IMG/VR virus record: IMGVR_UViG_3300047548_000679
Span: 1-31,755 of that record
Source of the DNA: a virus
DNA length: 31,755 nucleotides
Reading direction: 5' to 3' (one strand)
Within the stretch, counting starts at the first letter, position 1. Each line of letters begins with the position of its first letter. The notes under the pieces are model-generated. The model did no database searches. It saw nothing but the letters and a program-made list of their open reading frames with translations, and was not told the origin of the DNA. Position numbers and translations under genes: made by a program. Positions 1 to 9,008 of the stretch are shown here, one piece after another.

Positions 1-446
1 ACATTGGTTTCGGTAGCTTTGAGAAAACTGGTGAGGACGACCGAGCACTCAAAGAGTTCTTCAAGCCTGAACTGCGCAATCGTATTGATCAAATCTGCAA
101 ATTCAACAAGCTGGACACCTTGGCTGTGAAGAAAGTTGTGATGAAATTTGTAGACGAGCTCAAGACCAGTTTGCTGAGCAAGGGACTGCGTTTGAACATG
201 AGCGAAGCTGTGATTGACTACTTGGCTGACAAAGGCTACGATCCCAAGATGGGTGCTCGTCCCCTGAGTCGCAAGATCGATGAGTTGATCCGTGTGCCGC
301 TGTCAAAGAAGATCTTGTTTGAACAACTGCGCGATGCTGATATCCAGGCCGACTTGGTTGACGACAAAGTGGTGTTTGTTGCCAGCAGGGAATACAACCC
401 TGTTGACGGCAATGGTATCATCCAAATTGGAGGTACTGATGCTTAA
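1..446 (+). CDS. ClpA-like AAA+ unfoldase, C-terminal end (5' partial)
   Basis: The reading frame is open from base 3, so this is the last 147 residues of a larger protein. The translation carries FFKPELRNRID, the sensor-1/arginine-finger region of the second AAA+ module, and then KGYDPKMGARPLSRKI, the sensor-2 motif with the GAR-arginine that senses ATP. The ending after a D2 small domain, without a long extension, fits ClpA/ClpC proteins that feed substrates to ClpP, or a stand-alone remodelling ATPase. Walker A and B and the ClpP-binding loop would lie upstream, so partnership with ClpP cannot be judged. An internal ATG at 138 and a GTG at 120 are not real starts, because the conserved domain runs straight through them. 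The next gene begins 8 bases before this one ends, suggesting cotranscription. The family call is firm. The ClpA rather than ClpB/C assignment is moderate. Confidence 0.85.
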   Translation, partial: IGFGSFEKTGEDDRALKEFFKPELRNRIDQICKFNKLDTLAVKKVVMKFVDELKTSLLSKGLRLNMSEAVIDYLADKGYDPKMGARPLSRKIDELIRVPLSKKILFEQLRDADIQADLVDDKVVFVASREYNPVDGNGIIQIGGTDA

Positions 447-1098
447 CTTTCAACCCGCCAGTAGGGACAGGCTGTTTTATGATCGCTATGAGTACGGCAT
501 CTGTATAAGCTTGCCCGAAGCTGGTTGTTTGAGGGCCAAGACACACACTGAGTTCCTGCGGACAATTCAGCAAAGAAATAGTATGCGCAACAGTACATAC
601 TATTTCGATCACAAGCGAAAGATCGAGGGTGATGTGCTGGACAACCTCACAGCAGCCTTCTTTGAATTAGAGCGTTGTAGGGAACACATCAAGCTGATAA
701 TCAGCTACAACATTCTCTATATCTACAGCAACGATGTCAAACTGCTGAATCGCTTGGCCAAACTGTCTTATGTGAGGTTTAACTCAGCAGTGCAGGCCGT
801 TGTTGACAAGCCTAGAGATGTGGTGATGCTGACTGATCCCAAATTTCGATATCGCAGCTATTTTCGGGATCGCATGCTGACAGAACAACAAGCCGAAATG
901 ATCATGAAGTTTTTTGATCAGCGCAAAGACACATTCAATGTAACCCGGGCTTTTAGGTACAGTCTCACTCGCTACATGCGGGCACCTTATATCCCCAGGC
1001 ATTTGTATGTAGAACACAATGATCCCAAGGATATCACAATGTTGAGCTTGGTCATGCCCGGTATAATTAGAAAAACCTTGACTGTGCAGGCTAAATAA
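439..1098 (+). CDS. Hypothetical protein, 219 aa
   Basis: I do not recognise this protein. The start was placed at the ATG at 439, which overlaps the end of the clp-like gene by 8 bases. The longer open frame from 292 would lie inside the conserved clp-like domain. The product is basic and aromatic-rich, with many Arg, Tyr and Phe residues, no signal peptide and no clear membrane segment. The middle has a mixed hydrophobic stretch (HIKLIISYNILYIYSND) and the C-terminal third is rich in Arg and Tyr (TRAFRYSLTRYMRAPYIPR). It reads as a soluble folded protein, perhaps nucleic-acid binding because of its charge, but that is only a guess. It lies in a run of closely spaced plus-strand genes. Confidence 0.75.
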   Translation: MLNFQPASRDRLFYDRYEYGICISLPEAGCLRAKTHTEFLRTIQQRNSMRNSTYYFDHKRKIEGDVLDNLTAAFFELERCREHIKLIISYNILYIYSNDVKLLNRLAKLSYVRFNSAVQAVVDKPRDVVMLTDPKFRYRSYFRDRMLTEQQAEMIMKFFDQRKDTFNVTRAFRYSLTRYMRAPYIPRHLYVEHNDPKDITMLSLVMPGIIRKTLTVQAK

Positions 1099-1104
1099 TG
1101 CACT

Positions 1105-1266
1105 ATGGCACAAATAATCGAAGAAAACATTGTAATCAAAGTCAGCAAGCTGGTCAAGACAGGCGCAGGTGAAACACTTGTGCCCGAAGAAACCCTGCAA
1201 GCACTTGAGCAAGTAGCACAAGAATTGCTGGGCGACTCAGTTATTGTGGAAGTTGAAAAAGCATAA
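1105..1266 (+). CDS. Small hypothetical protein, 53 aa
   Basis: This short frame begins with MAQIIEENIVIKVSKL and ends with VIVEVEKA. Its stop codon overlaps the start of the next gene by one base (TAATG). The predicted product is acidic, with two beta-like segments (NIVIKVSKL and SVIVEVEK) flanking a helix (ETLQALEQVAQELLG), suggesting a small alpha/beta fold. The position between two genes without gaps, and the regular amino-acid make-up, support it as real. An alternative ATG at 1098 opens a frame rich in Asn and Arg that does not look like protein. No function can be assigned. Confidence 0.65.
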   Translation: MAQIIEENIVIKVSKLVKTGAGETLVPEETLQALEQVAQELLGDSVIVEVEKA

Positions 1267-1631
1267 TGGTCGTCACAAGAAGCATACTTGGCGAAACTGT
1301 TTACGGCAATGCCGCAGGCAATTATGATGGCAGCAGTCAAGACTGGTGGAGCAATGCTCAACAGGCTGCTGATTACTATCACGGTCGTGGCGGTGTGCAG
1401 ACAGTGACTTTTGACTTAACTGACTTTGAAGGTCGTATGATTCTCGAAGCCACTTTAGATACTGATGCTGAATCAGCTGCTTGGTTTAACACCTTTGAAG
1501 TAGGTGATGGCAGCACCACCCCACTGACTACATATCTGCCCCAAACTGTGCTGGGCAACTTTACTTGGATGCGTGTGAGAGTCGAAGGATTCTCAGGCGG
1601 TGTCATTAACTCTGTAACTATTACCTACTGA
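1266..1631 (+). CDS. Hypothetical beta-rich protein, 121 aa
   Basis: The product is acidic and rich in Thr, Gly, aromatic residues and alternating hydrophobic residues (TVTFDLTDFEGRMILEATL, WMRVRVEGFSGGVINSVTI), the pattern of a beta-sandwich. This resembles small carbohydrate-binding or virion decoration domains, although I recognise no specific family. Its start overlaps the stop of the preceding small gene by one base, and the next gene, also beta-rich, begins 2 bases after it. The two probably act together, for example as structural or accessory virion proteins. That is inference from composition and order only. Confidence 0.7.
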   Translation: MVVTRSILGETVYGNAAGNYDGSSQDWWSNAQQAADYYHGRGGVQTVTFDLTDFEGRMILEATLDTDAESAAWFNTFEVGDGSTTPLTTYLPQTVLGNFTWMRVRVEGFSGGVINSVTITY

Positions 1632-1633
1632 TC

Positions 1634-2071
1634 ATGGATCAACCCTTGCCAATTTGTTTTGGCGTTGAAAACACAGACCCCACTGTGCCCCTGGGCATAC
1701 GTGTGTGGATTGATGACAACATCATCTACGAAAATCTGCATGTTGTTGACGGACAAGACGTGACTTCTTTAGTGCCTGACATTGAAGGTCCGCACACCTT
1801 TGTATTTGAAATGTTTGGCAAACTGCCCGAGCATACCAAAGTTGACGAACAGGGCAACATTGTTCAAGACGCTGTGCTCAAAATCGACGGTGTCAAATTT
1901 GATGACATTGAAATTGATCAACTGTTGAGCGAACAAGCAGTTTATCAGCATGATTTCAATGGCAACGGCCCGCAAGTTCAAGAGAAATTTTACGGTGCCA
2001 TGGGCTGTTGTGGTCGTGTTACTTTGCAGTTTGAATCCCCGGTTTATCTCTGGCTGTTAGAAAATCTCTAA
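1634..2071 (+). CDS. Hypothetical beta-sandwich-like protein, 145 aa
   Basis: The sequence shows alternating polar and hydrophobic residues typical of beta strands (GIRVWIDDNIIYENLHVVDG, HTFVFEMFGKL) followed by an acidic region (KIDGVKFDDIEIDQLL). The pattern of a desired binding face with Asp, Trp and Tyr resembles carbohydrate-binding modules, but no family can be named. A Cys-Cys pair lies near the C-terminus (GAMGCCGRVTLQF). It follows the previous beta-rich gene after 2 bases with no ribosome-binding site of its own, so translation is probably coupled. A late-promoter-like element lies between its stop and the next gene. Confidence 0.7.
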   Translation: MDQPLPICFGVENTDPTVPLGIRVWIDDNIIYENLHVVDGQDVTSLVPDIEGPHTFVFEMFGKLPEHTKVDEQGNIVQDAVLKIDGVKFDDIEIDQLLSEQAVYQHDFNGNGPQVQEKFYGAMGCCGRVTLQFESPVYLWLLENL

Positions 2072-2072
2072 A

Positions 2073-2080
2073 CTAAATAC
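2073..2080 (+). promoter_or_regulatory. Late-promoter-like octamer CTAAATAC before the nucleotidyltransferase gene
   Basis: The element reads CTAAATACTG and matches the T4-type late core TATAAATA at its last six positions. It ends 6 nt before the ATG at 2086. With the T4 geometry (octamer at about -13 to -6), transcription would begin at or next to the start codon. No Shine-Dalgarno sequence lies in between. Confidence 0.5.
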
Positions 2081-2085
2081 TGGGT

Positions 2086-3549
2086 ATGGCTACTATTGTT
2101 ATCATGCCCGGTGGGTTCCACCCTTTTCATGCAGGTCACGCTGCTCTCTACAATTCTGCACGTAGAGCGTTTCCTGACGCTGAAGTGTTTGTTGCTGCAA
2201 CAAACGATACCAGCACTCGCCCATTTCCTTTTGCAATCAAAGAAAAACTAGCCAAGCTAGCAGGTGTAGAGCCAGGGCATTTTGTACAAGTCAAGTCACC
2301 TTTCCGTGCAGAAGAAATCACTGCTGGATTCAATCCCGAACAAGATGTACTGATCTTTGTTCGCAGCGAAAAAGATTCAACAAAACCACCACAAGCTGGT
2401 GGTGTTAAAAAAGACGGTAGTCCAGCATACTTGCAACCATTGTTGGGTGCCAAGCGTCTAGAGCCATTTGCTCGCCATGCTTACATGGCATACTTGCCTA
2501 CTGTGGAGTTTGGTCCTGGCTTCAAAAGTGCTACCGAAATCCGTAATAGTTGGCCCAACCTAGACGAGCGTCAAAAGACTGCTCTGGTAATGAGTTTGTA
2601 TCCCCGCACACAAAGTAATCCCAAGTTGGCTGCGACTGTTAGAAAGATGCTGGACACTGCTATTGTGGGCAAAGAGTTAAACGAGTTTGCACCCAACGAC
2701 TCAGGCGACAGCGGTCAAGAAGACATGTTCTTCAAGTATGCCAAGCTATGGTACAATGGTAATTTAGCAATTCAACAACGTATTGAACAAGCCCTAGCCG
2801 AAGCTGGTTGGGAAATTGGCGAGCTAGAATCTGAAGAAGGTGGTGCGTTCATTGTGCAATCGGGCGACGAAGATGGCGACACTTATATGGGTTGGCCTGC
2901 TAAAGAATTGCAAGGTATTGCAGAAGGCTATCAATTAGACGAAGGTCTTGGAGATTGGATCACTAAAAAGATCGATGACTTTGTAGGTGTTCCTAACATT
3001 CCGCCACAGCAAGTCAGCAAGATGATGAAGTCTGCTCCTGCTAACTTACCCGATGATGTTGCTGAGAAGTTGGTTGCCAAGTTCATGGAAACCGAACGTG
3101 CTAAACATCTAGCACAACAAGCAGCAGACGCAAAGAAAACAACAGTAGAAAAGATTGTTCCGTATCTAACATATTTTGGTCGCATGTTTGTGGATCGTTG
3201 GAAACAGATTCCGCAGCGTGACCGTGACAATGCACTGAAAAATCTTGTGACGAACATTGGTCGTTTCTTCATGTTTATCCTGGAAGCACTGATCAAAAGC
3301 GCTACTAAACGAGAAGGCGTAGAAGAAAATCAAGGCTGGGCCGCAACATTTACCAACGAAGAAATGGGCCAAATGGCCGGTACTCCAGCCACAACAGGTA
3401 TGGTTGCCACCTATCAAAAGCGTGAAAACCAACCCATTGACGAAGATTACGTTGAAGAAAAGTGGAGCGAGCGTTACAAGCGCAGTATCAATTGCAGCAA
3501 TCCAAAGGGCTTTAGCCAACGGGCACACTGCGCTGGTCGTAAAAAATAA
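2086..3549 (+). CDS. HxGH nucleotidyltransferase fused to a putative internal virion module
   Basis: Residues 1-190 form a cytidylyltransferase-like Rossmann domain. It has MPGGFHPFHAGH near the N-terminus (HxGH at 15-18) and a later KSATEIR segment equivalent to the ISSTxIR motif, both used to bind nucleotide triphosphate in NadM/CoaD-type enzymes. Residues about 215-275 form an acidic second domain. At 276-281 there is QGIAEG, followed by a long basic helical region and a Cys-containing basic tail (CSNPKGFSQRAHCAGRKK). QGIAE followed by G fits the (L/I)-x-E cleavage pattern of the T4 prohead protease, so the parts may be separated in the capsid. The start is fixed because the HxGH strand begins at residue 3. 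A late octamer lies 6 nt upstream. The substrate of the transferase is unknown. Confidence 0.8.
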   Translation: MATIVIMPGGFHPFHAGHAALYNSARRAFPDAEVFVAATNDTSTRPFPFAIKEKLAKLAGVEPGHFVQVKSPFRAEEITAGFNPEQDVLIFVRSEKDSTKPPQAGGVKKDGSPAYLQPLLGAKRLEPFARHAYMAYLPTVEFGPGFKSATEIRNSWPNLDERQKTALVMSLYPRTQSNPKLAATVRKMLDTAIVGKELNEFAPNDSGDSGQEDMFFKYAKLWYNGNLAIQQRIEQALAEAGWEIGELESEEGGAFIVQSGDEDGDTYMGWPAKELQGIAEGYQLDEGLGDWITKKIDDFVGVPNIPPQQVSKMMKSAPANLPDDVAEKLVAKFMETERAKHLAQQAADAKKTTVEKIVPYLTYFGRMFVDRWKQIPQRDRDNALKNLVTNIGRFFMFILEALIKSATKREGVEENQGWAATFTNEEMGQMAGTPATTGMVATYQKRENQPIDEDYVEEKWSERYKRSINCSNPKGFSQRAHCAGRKK

Positions 3550-3567
3550 CACAGTCGTTTATAATCC

Positions 3568-3576
3568 GTAAATACT
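3568..3576 (+). promoter_or_regulatory. Late-promoter-like element GTAAATACT before the glycosyltransferase gene
   Basis: This element lies in the 50-base gap after 3549. The TAAATA core ends 25 nt before the ATG at 3600, and a clear GGAG ribosome-binding site sits at 3591-3594. This is the ordinary late-gene layout, with a leader of about 20 nt, in contrast to the leaderless-type sites elsewhere in the window. Confidence 0.55.
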
Positions 3577-3599
3577 GCACTTATTTTTACGGAGATAAC

Positions 3600-4493
3600 A
3601 TGGCTGACGCCCAACCTACAACTACACCCCCAACAGATCCTGCACAACAGGGACAAATGAATATCCAAGTCAATTTGGATTATCTACGAACCACTCGTGT
3701 ACACATGTGCATGCCTTGTTATGGTGGGCAACTCACTGAACAAACATTCATGAGTTACATCAAGTGGGCCAACATGGCTCGTCAATTAGGCCTTGACTGG
3801 ACTGTGGAAACCATGACCAACGAGAGCTTGATCAGTCGTGCTAGAAACACCCTTACAGCCAAGTTCTTGGCCACAGAAGGTTCTACACACCTGATGTTTA
3901 TTGACGCTGACATTGGCTGGGAACCTTGGCATTTGTTGGTCATGCTGGACGCACAAAAAGACGTCATTGGTGGTTTGTACCCCATGAAGAGCTTGCCCGT
4001 TAAGTGGTGTGTTAATGGCATCCCGGGACAAGAAGACGGTGAGGGCAATCTTGTGGAAGTCAGCAAAACTGGCACAGGCTTCTTGCTGATCAAACGTGAT
4101 GTGTTTGAAAAGATGGATGCTCACCCTGCTGTGCGACCCTTTGCCAATGACATTGGCCTGGACCCTGCACTCAACAAGTACATGAAAACCTACTTTGACA
4201 CCGCAGTTCGCGAAGGTCGTTACTATTCAGAAGACTGGACATTCTGTGAAAACTGGCGTGATCTTGGTGGACAAGTCTGGGTTGACAAGCGTGTTCTACT
4301 ACGTCACGTTGGCACCTATGTATTTGACGGTGCAGCACAAGAGAAGTTGTATCAAGATCTTGCAGCAGTTATCAAGCCCACTGTGACAATGACCCCACAA
4401 GGCGGTCACGAAGTCGCTGCTGATATCCTTGCCCCGGCTCCTGAGCCCGAGGTCATGGCCAGCAGTGAAACTACTGCCACTGCTTCAGCTTAA
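3600..4493 (+). CDS. GT-A type glycosyltransferase, 297 aa
   Basis: The protein has a short Pro/Thr-rich N-terminus and then a nucleotide-sugar-dependent GT-A fold. The metal-binding DxD is seen as FIDADIGW (D102, D104), and SEDWTFCENW near residue 210 matches the acidic ED motif that supplies the catalytic base in inverting GT2-like enzymes. A conserved RHVGTYVF follows, and the tail is low-complexity Ala/Pro/Glu. It probably transfers a sugar in the host cytoplasm to a phage structural protein, DNA or lipid carrier. The acceptor cannot be told. The gene has its own GGAG site and late promoter, so it is expected to be expressed late, which favours a virion target. Confidence 0.8.
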   Translation: MADAQPTTTPPTDPAQQGQMNIQVNLDYLRTTRVHMCMPCYGGQLTEQTFMSYIKWANMARQLGLDWTVETMTNESLISRARNTLTAKFLATEGSTHLMFIDADIGWEPWHLLVMLDAQKDVIGGLYPMKSLPVKWCVNGIPGQEDGEGNLVEVSKTGTGFLLIKRDVFEKMDAHPAVRPFANDIGLDPALNKYMKTYFDTAVREGRYYSEDWTFCENWRDLGGQVWVDKRVLLRHVGTYVFDGAAQEKLYQDLAAVIKPTVTMTPQGGHEVAADILAPAPEPEVMASSETTATASA

Positions 4494-4497
4494 CGCG

Positions 4498-4506
4498 GTA
4501 AATACT
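4498..4506 (+). promoter_or_regulatory. Late-promoter-like element GTAAATACT before the giant multi-domain gene
   Basis: The TAAATA core ends 7 nt before the ATG at 4512, and no Shine-Dalgarno sequence is present between them. It shares the 8-mer TAAATACT with the sites at 2074 and 3569. The predicted transcript would begin about at the start codon. Confidence 0.5.
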
Positions 4507-4511
4507 CGGTT

Positions 4512-7500
4512 ATGAATATCACCGAGTTAGACAAATACAACCTAAACGATGCAATTAAATTCCATGACCGGCTTAATCCCCGGTTGTGGGATGAGCGTGA
4601 ACATCTACGCCAGGATGTACATGACAAGTTAATGCAAATTGCACGAGATTTCCAAGAATTTTTAGGTGTTGAAGATCTACAAGTAAAAGACATCACCATC
4701 AGTGGCAGCAATGCTGCTTACACTTATACCCCACACAGCGACATTGACCTGCACCTAGTGGCCGATTTGCCCGATGCAGACAACAATGAAGTATATCGCG
4801 AACTGTTTGACGCAAAGAAATTTCAGTACAACTCACAGCACGACATTAGAATTGGCGGCTATGACGTTGAGTTGTATGTACAAAACCCCAATCAAGAACA
4901 CCACAGTCAAGGCATCTACAGTTTGATGCAAAACAAGTGGCTCAGTGTGCCCAAACGTCGACGCCCCGAAGTTGATGACATCAGCGTAAAAAGCAAGTAC
5001 GAAGACATTGGTCACAGAATCGAAGCTGCCATTGACAGTGGTGACCGTGAACTCATGAGCGATGTTTGGAACAAGCTCAAGACCATGCGCAAACAGGGCC
5101 TGGAACGCGAAGGCGAGTTCTCACCCGAGAATCTTGCGTTCAAGATGTTGCGCAACAACGGCACTATAGAAAAGTTCAAACAAGCACAACAAGCAGTCAA
5201 AGATCGTGAACTCAGTTTGGCTGAACAAGATCGTCCACGCCAACGTATTCGTTATGGCTTTGGTGAAGGCATGCAAAGTCAACCCTACAGCACCAGCGAT
5301 GGTGTTGCAGCCAGTACCAAACAATTCTTAGAAGGTAAAACTGATGATGTGGTCATGGATTTTATTCGCGACACAGCCAAACGTCTAGGCATTCGCCGCA
5401 TGCCCCGGGTTCATTTGCACAATGATGCTGAATGGAGCGAGCGTGAAAAGAGTTTTGGTATGTTTATTCCCAACACTTGGGAATTGCATGTTAACACCGC
5501 CAATCGCCACTTGTTTGATATTCTACGTACCACTGCACATGAATTAGCACACTGCCGTCAGCACGAACTCGGTGATCCAGGTCCCGATGCAGGCGAAACC
5601 GGCAGCGACATTGAAAACGAAGCGCATGCTGTGGCCGGCATCATCATGCGAGACTTTGCTGATTCACACCCCGATTGGTTCACTGATCAACCTGTGTTGG
5701 AGAGTTCTGGTTACATTCCCACAGAACGTGAAAAGAATGATCCACGTTTCAAGATGGCATTGACAGTAGACATCAAGCCTGGCCAGACTGGCCGAGAAGC
5801 CAACAAGATGGCGTTGAAAACTGACGCACAAGGCAAGCCTGCGTTGTTGATGAAAACAGCAAACTTGCGCGAAAGCAAGATGCCGCAGCCCAGTCAAGGT
5901 CCAGGCAAGTATCGTGATTTGAATCAACCCTTGGGCCCAGAAACTCCGCCTACCATGCCCAAGGGCACCGTCAAAGTAGATGTATCTGATGTGTATGACT
6001 GGTATAAGTTAGGCAGTCATATCAGCAATCTCAAAGGTTTGGGCAAGCACGACTTTGGTGCCGGGCCGCCAAGCACCATCATCAGCTTTGGCGATGAAGA
6101 CACTGAGCACCAATATATCAAAGACTTGGAAAAAACTGGCCTAACAACCACTGATATAGATCCTGCCAGTCACGAAAAACTACCAGGACAAAAAACAGAT
6201 CCTACTTACAATGTAGACGAAGAAGATATTTTAGAAAGTCTGCGTCGTGAGTTTGCACTGCTGGAAGATGAGTACATCAGCGAAGTGCGTATGAGCACAA
6301 GCAATCTACGTCAACTGGCAGCACAAACAGGTGCCATGGCCGGCATGGAATTTGAAATGATCGTGCCCGACGTAGAGGGTCAAGAAATGGATCCCGAGTA
6401 CGAGCGCGACGAAAGTTATGATCGCAGAGCTCGCAGCTTTGACGACATTGAAGAATTCTTCTACGACGGTGACTACAATGGCCGTGGTGACATTCGTAGG
6501 CTCATGGACTCCTTGCGTGAGGACTTTGAAAACTGGAAGATGGAGCGACTAGGCGATGACTGGTCAGATGAAGGCGTCGATTTCCTGCGTGATTACATTG
6601 CCAACAACGACTTGTTTGATCGCGAAGACGCATTGGATACTGCCAGAGACGAAATTATCGACGCCAACCCCGATCTACCACCAGAGTCAGAAGACTTCCA
6701 ACAACTGGTCAGTGCCAGAATCAACGAGATGGAAGAAGCATACGTAATGGAAGTCTGGGAAGACGGTATCCAGGGCAACAGCCGCATCTACGACAACGCT
6801 TTCGAAGAGTTTGTTCAAGAAAAAGGCGCTGACATGGAGGAAAGCGACTTCCTACAAGAAAACACTCCTTACATGTCAGACGTGGAAAGCAGCTATGATG
6901 TTAGTTGGCCTTATTTCTATGATATCAACGATGGCCAGGGTGGCGAGATAAGTGTAGACGAAGTAGCCGATGACTTTTCAGAAGCCATAGGGCGGCCCGT
7001 CAATGCTAGTCGTAGCTACCACGGTGGGCGTCGTGAAGCAGGTACCTATGTTGTAGAACCCGATGGCAGCTTAGAAGGTGACAACCCCGGCGACGGTGGA
7101 CTGGAGTTTGTGTCACCGCCCTTGCCTATTGACGAAATGCTCAGCGACCTCAACAAAGTCAAGGAGTGGGCCGGCAAATATGGGTGCTATACCAACGACT
7201 CTACAGGCTTGCACATCAACATTTCTGTGCCAAACTATTCGCTAGAAAAGCTAGACTATGTTAAACTAGCCTTGTTAATGGGCGACGAATACGTATTAGA
7301 TTTATTTGGTAGATCAGGCAATCACTATGCCAAAGCTGCCACAGGTAAGATCAAGACAGCATTAAAGCAAAAGCCTGAGTTAGCGCCTGCATTGTTAGAC
7401 AAGATGCGTGGGCACATGGAAGACCTTGCTACCAAGGCCATTCACTCAGGACAGACAGACAAATACACAAGTATCAATACCAAAACTGGTTATATTGAGT

Positions 7501-9008
7501 TCCGTAGCCCTGGGGGCGATTGGTTAGATGCTAACTTTGACAAGATTGAAAACACACTGTTGCGTTTCACTGTGGCCCTGAGTGCTGCCATTGACCCCCA
7601 AGCATATCGCAAAGAATACTTGAAGAAACTTTACAAACTGTTAGAAGGTGTGCAAGACAAAGGCGGTGTTGACATTGTTCAACTGTTTGCTAACTACTCA
7701 GCTGGTGAACTAGACAAGGCCGCACTAATTCGTCAAGTGCGTCAAAGTCAGCTGGGCCGCAAGGTTGCAAAAGGCATTGAGCCAGGCAAGAAGTATTGGT
7801 GGAATGTGGAATGGAACAACGGCCGCCGTATGGAAGTTGTTGCCGGCAGTGAGCGAGCAGCCAAAGAAGTTGCTGCCGAAGAATGGGGAGTTCACCCTGA
7901 CAGCGAAGCTGCACTCAGCTTCAAGGCAACTGTGCTACGCCCATATGAAGAACCAGCAGCGCAACCAAACACAGGTAACTGGGGCATTTGGCTAGGCTCT
8001 AACCAACGTTTTTCTCGAATTCCTGGAACATATCCAGCAGGTCAAGAAGCACCGTTGCGTAGATTCCCAAGTCGAGAGGCAGCAGAATCCTGGCTAGCAA
8101 ATCATCGCGCACAAAACATAGGTGTTCGCAACGATATTGAAATTCGCGAAATCGAACCTACCTATCCTGAACAAACAGGAAACTGGGGTATCTGGGCACA
8201 TGTGCCACAAAGGTTTGCTGCATTGAGTACCTCACCTGGCGCACCGTTGCGTAGATTTGAAACTCAGGCTGCTGCACAAGCATGGTTAGATTCTACTAGC
8301 TTGAATCAAGAAAGATTTGATGTTGCAGAAATCCCTGCAGATTATCAGAGACCAACGCCACAAGGTCAAGCACAACAAACAGAGTACGAATTGTATCGAC
8401 GAGCCGACGGTCGTGCTGTAACTGCACCAGCAGGTAATCCTATTGTATTCCGTGCAACTACCCCACAAGACGCTGAGAGCAAGATTCCTAGATACGTAGC
8501 GGACTTTAACTTACCAGGTACAGCCGCCGATTATGATGTTCGCTCAATGCTACAACCAGCTCAACAATCCCAAGAACCCAGCAACACTCAGAGCAACTTG
8601 ACACCACGTGGTCCGGGGCCTTGGGAAATCTACAGACTCAGCGACAACTCCAGCGTTCGTGAACTCAGCAATACTGATCGCACAGCAGCCGGCGAAGAAG
8701 CTAGACGAGCATTGGGACTTCGTGGCGAAGCTCCTGAACTATATGGTGTGCGTACTCGCCAACAACAGATGCAGCCAGGAGATATTGTTGCTCCGGGATT
8801 GGGCGAAGTACCTGCACAACAACCTCAGCAACAAACATTCACAGGCTATTGGGATGTTATGATGGGCGATCAGGTTGTGTTTAGAGTTCAAGCAGAAACA
8901 CAAGGCGAAGCCAACAACAAGGCACGTGAGTGGGTCTCAAGAACCAGTCCAGAATTTAGACAAGACCATCAGGGCCAAGAAATGTCTGTAGTTCCGAGGT
9001 ACGCATAA
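4512..9008 (+). CDS. Giant multi-domain 'polyvalent' protein: nucleotidyltransferase, metalloprotease, amidoligase, repeats
   Basis: In order, residues 1-230 hold a minimal nucleotidyltransferase (SGS at 64-66, SDIDLH with D77 and D79). Residues about 270-400 hold a zinc metalloprotease domain with HELAH at 343-347 and a downstream acidic helix. Residues about 600-1070 form an amidoligase-like (glutamine-synthetase/ATP-grasp-related) domain with GMEFEM at 611, TGLHINIS around H901 and IEFRSPGGDW at 995. From about 1095 to the end there are roughly six repeats starting with an aromatic beta strand (near 1095, 1154, 1222, 1292, 1369 and 1445). Two of these share TGNWGIW and APLRRF. Such fusions match the concept of polyvalent proteins, injected with phage DNA to modify or disarm host components. 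That role is inferred. A late octamer lies 7 nt upstream, and the stop overlaps the next start by one base. Confidence 0.85.
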   Translation: MNITELDKYNLNDAIKFHDRLNPRLWDEREHLRQDVHDKLMQIARDFQEFLGVEDLQVKDITISGSNAAYTYTPHSDIDLHLVADLPDADNNEVYRELFDAKKFQYNSQHDIRIGGYDVELYVQNPNQEHHSQGIYSLMQNKWLSVPKRRRPEVDDISVKSKYEDIGHRIEAAIDSGDRELMSDVWNKLKTMRKQGLEREGEFSPENLAFKMLRNNGTIEKFKQAQQAVKDRELSLAEQDRPRQRIRYGFGEGMQSQPYSTSDGVAASTKQFLEGKTDDVVMDFIRDTAKRLGIRRMPRVHLHNDAEWSEREKSFGMFIPNTWELHVNTANRHLFDILRTTAHELAHCRQHELGDPGPDAGETGSDIENEAHAVAGIIMRDFADSHPDWFTDQPVLESSGYIPTEREKNDPRFKMALTVDIKPGQTGREANKMALKTDAQGKPALLMKTANLRESKMPQPSQGPGKYRDLNQPLGPETPPTMPKGTVKVDVSDVYDWYKLGSHISNLKGLGKHDFGAGPPSTIISFGDEDTEHQYIKDLEKTGLTTTDIDPASHEKLPGQKTDPTYNVDEEDILESLRREFALLEDEYISEVRMSTSNLRQLAAQTGAMAGMEFEMIVPDVEGQEMDPEYERDESYDRRARSFDDIEEFFYDGDYNGRGDIRRLMDSLREDFENWKMERLGDDWSDEGVDFLRDYIANNDLFDREDALDTARDEIIDANPDLPPESEDFQQLVSARINEMEEAYVMEVWEDGIQGNSRIYDNAFEEFVQEKGADMEESDFLQENTPYMSDVESSYDVSWPYFYDINDGQGGEISVDEVADDFSEAIGRPVNASRSYHGGRREAGTYVVEPDGSLEGDNPGDGGLEFVSPPLPIDEMLSDLNKVKEWAGKYGCYTNDSTGLHINISVPNYSLEKLDYVKLALLMGDEYVLDLFGRSGNHYAKAATGKIKTALKQKPELAPALLDKMRGHMEDLATKAIHSGQTDKYTSINTKTGYIEFRSPGGDWLDANFDKIENTLLRFTVALSAAIDPQAYRKEYLKKLYKLLEGVQDKGGVDIVQLFANYSAGELDKAALIRQVRQSQLGRKVAKGIEPGKKYWWNVEWNNGRRMEVVAGSERAAKEVAAEEWGVHPDSEAALSFKATVLRPYEEPAAQPNTGNWGIWLGSNQRFSRIPGTYPAGQEAPLRRFPSREAAESWLANHRAQNIGVRNDIEIREIEPTYPEQTGNWGIWAHVPQRFAALSTSPGAPLRRFETQAAAQAWLDSTSLNQERFDVAEIPADYQRPTPQGQAQQTEYELYRRADGRAVTAPAGNPIVFRATTPQDAESKIPRYVADFNLPGTAADYDVRSMLQPAQQSQEPSNTQSNLTPRGPGPWEIYRLSDNSSVRELSNTDRTAAGEEARRALGLRGEAPELYGVRTRQQQMQPGDIVAPGLGEVPAQQPQQQTFTGYWDVMMGDQVVFRVQAETQGEANNKAREWVSRTSPEFRQDHQGQEMSVVPRYA

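Noticed and set aside
292-438. Upstream extension of the hypothetical gene at 439.
   Set aside because: It would run inside the conserved clp-like domain in another frame. The ATG at 439 is the natural start.
784-1382. Minus-strand frames at 784-1221 and 987-1382.
   Set aside because: They are shadows of the plus-strand genes, with no ribosome-binding site and Cys/Ser-rich, non-protein-like composition.
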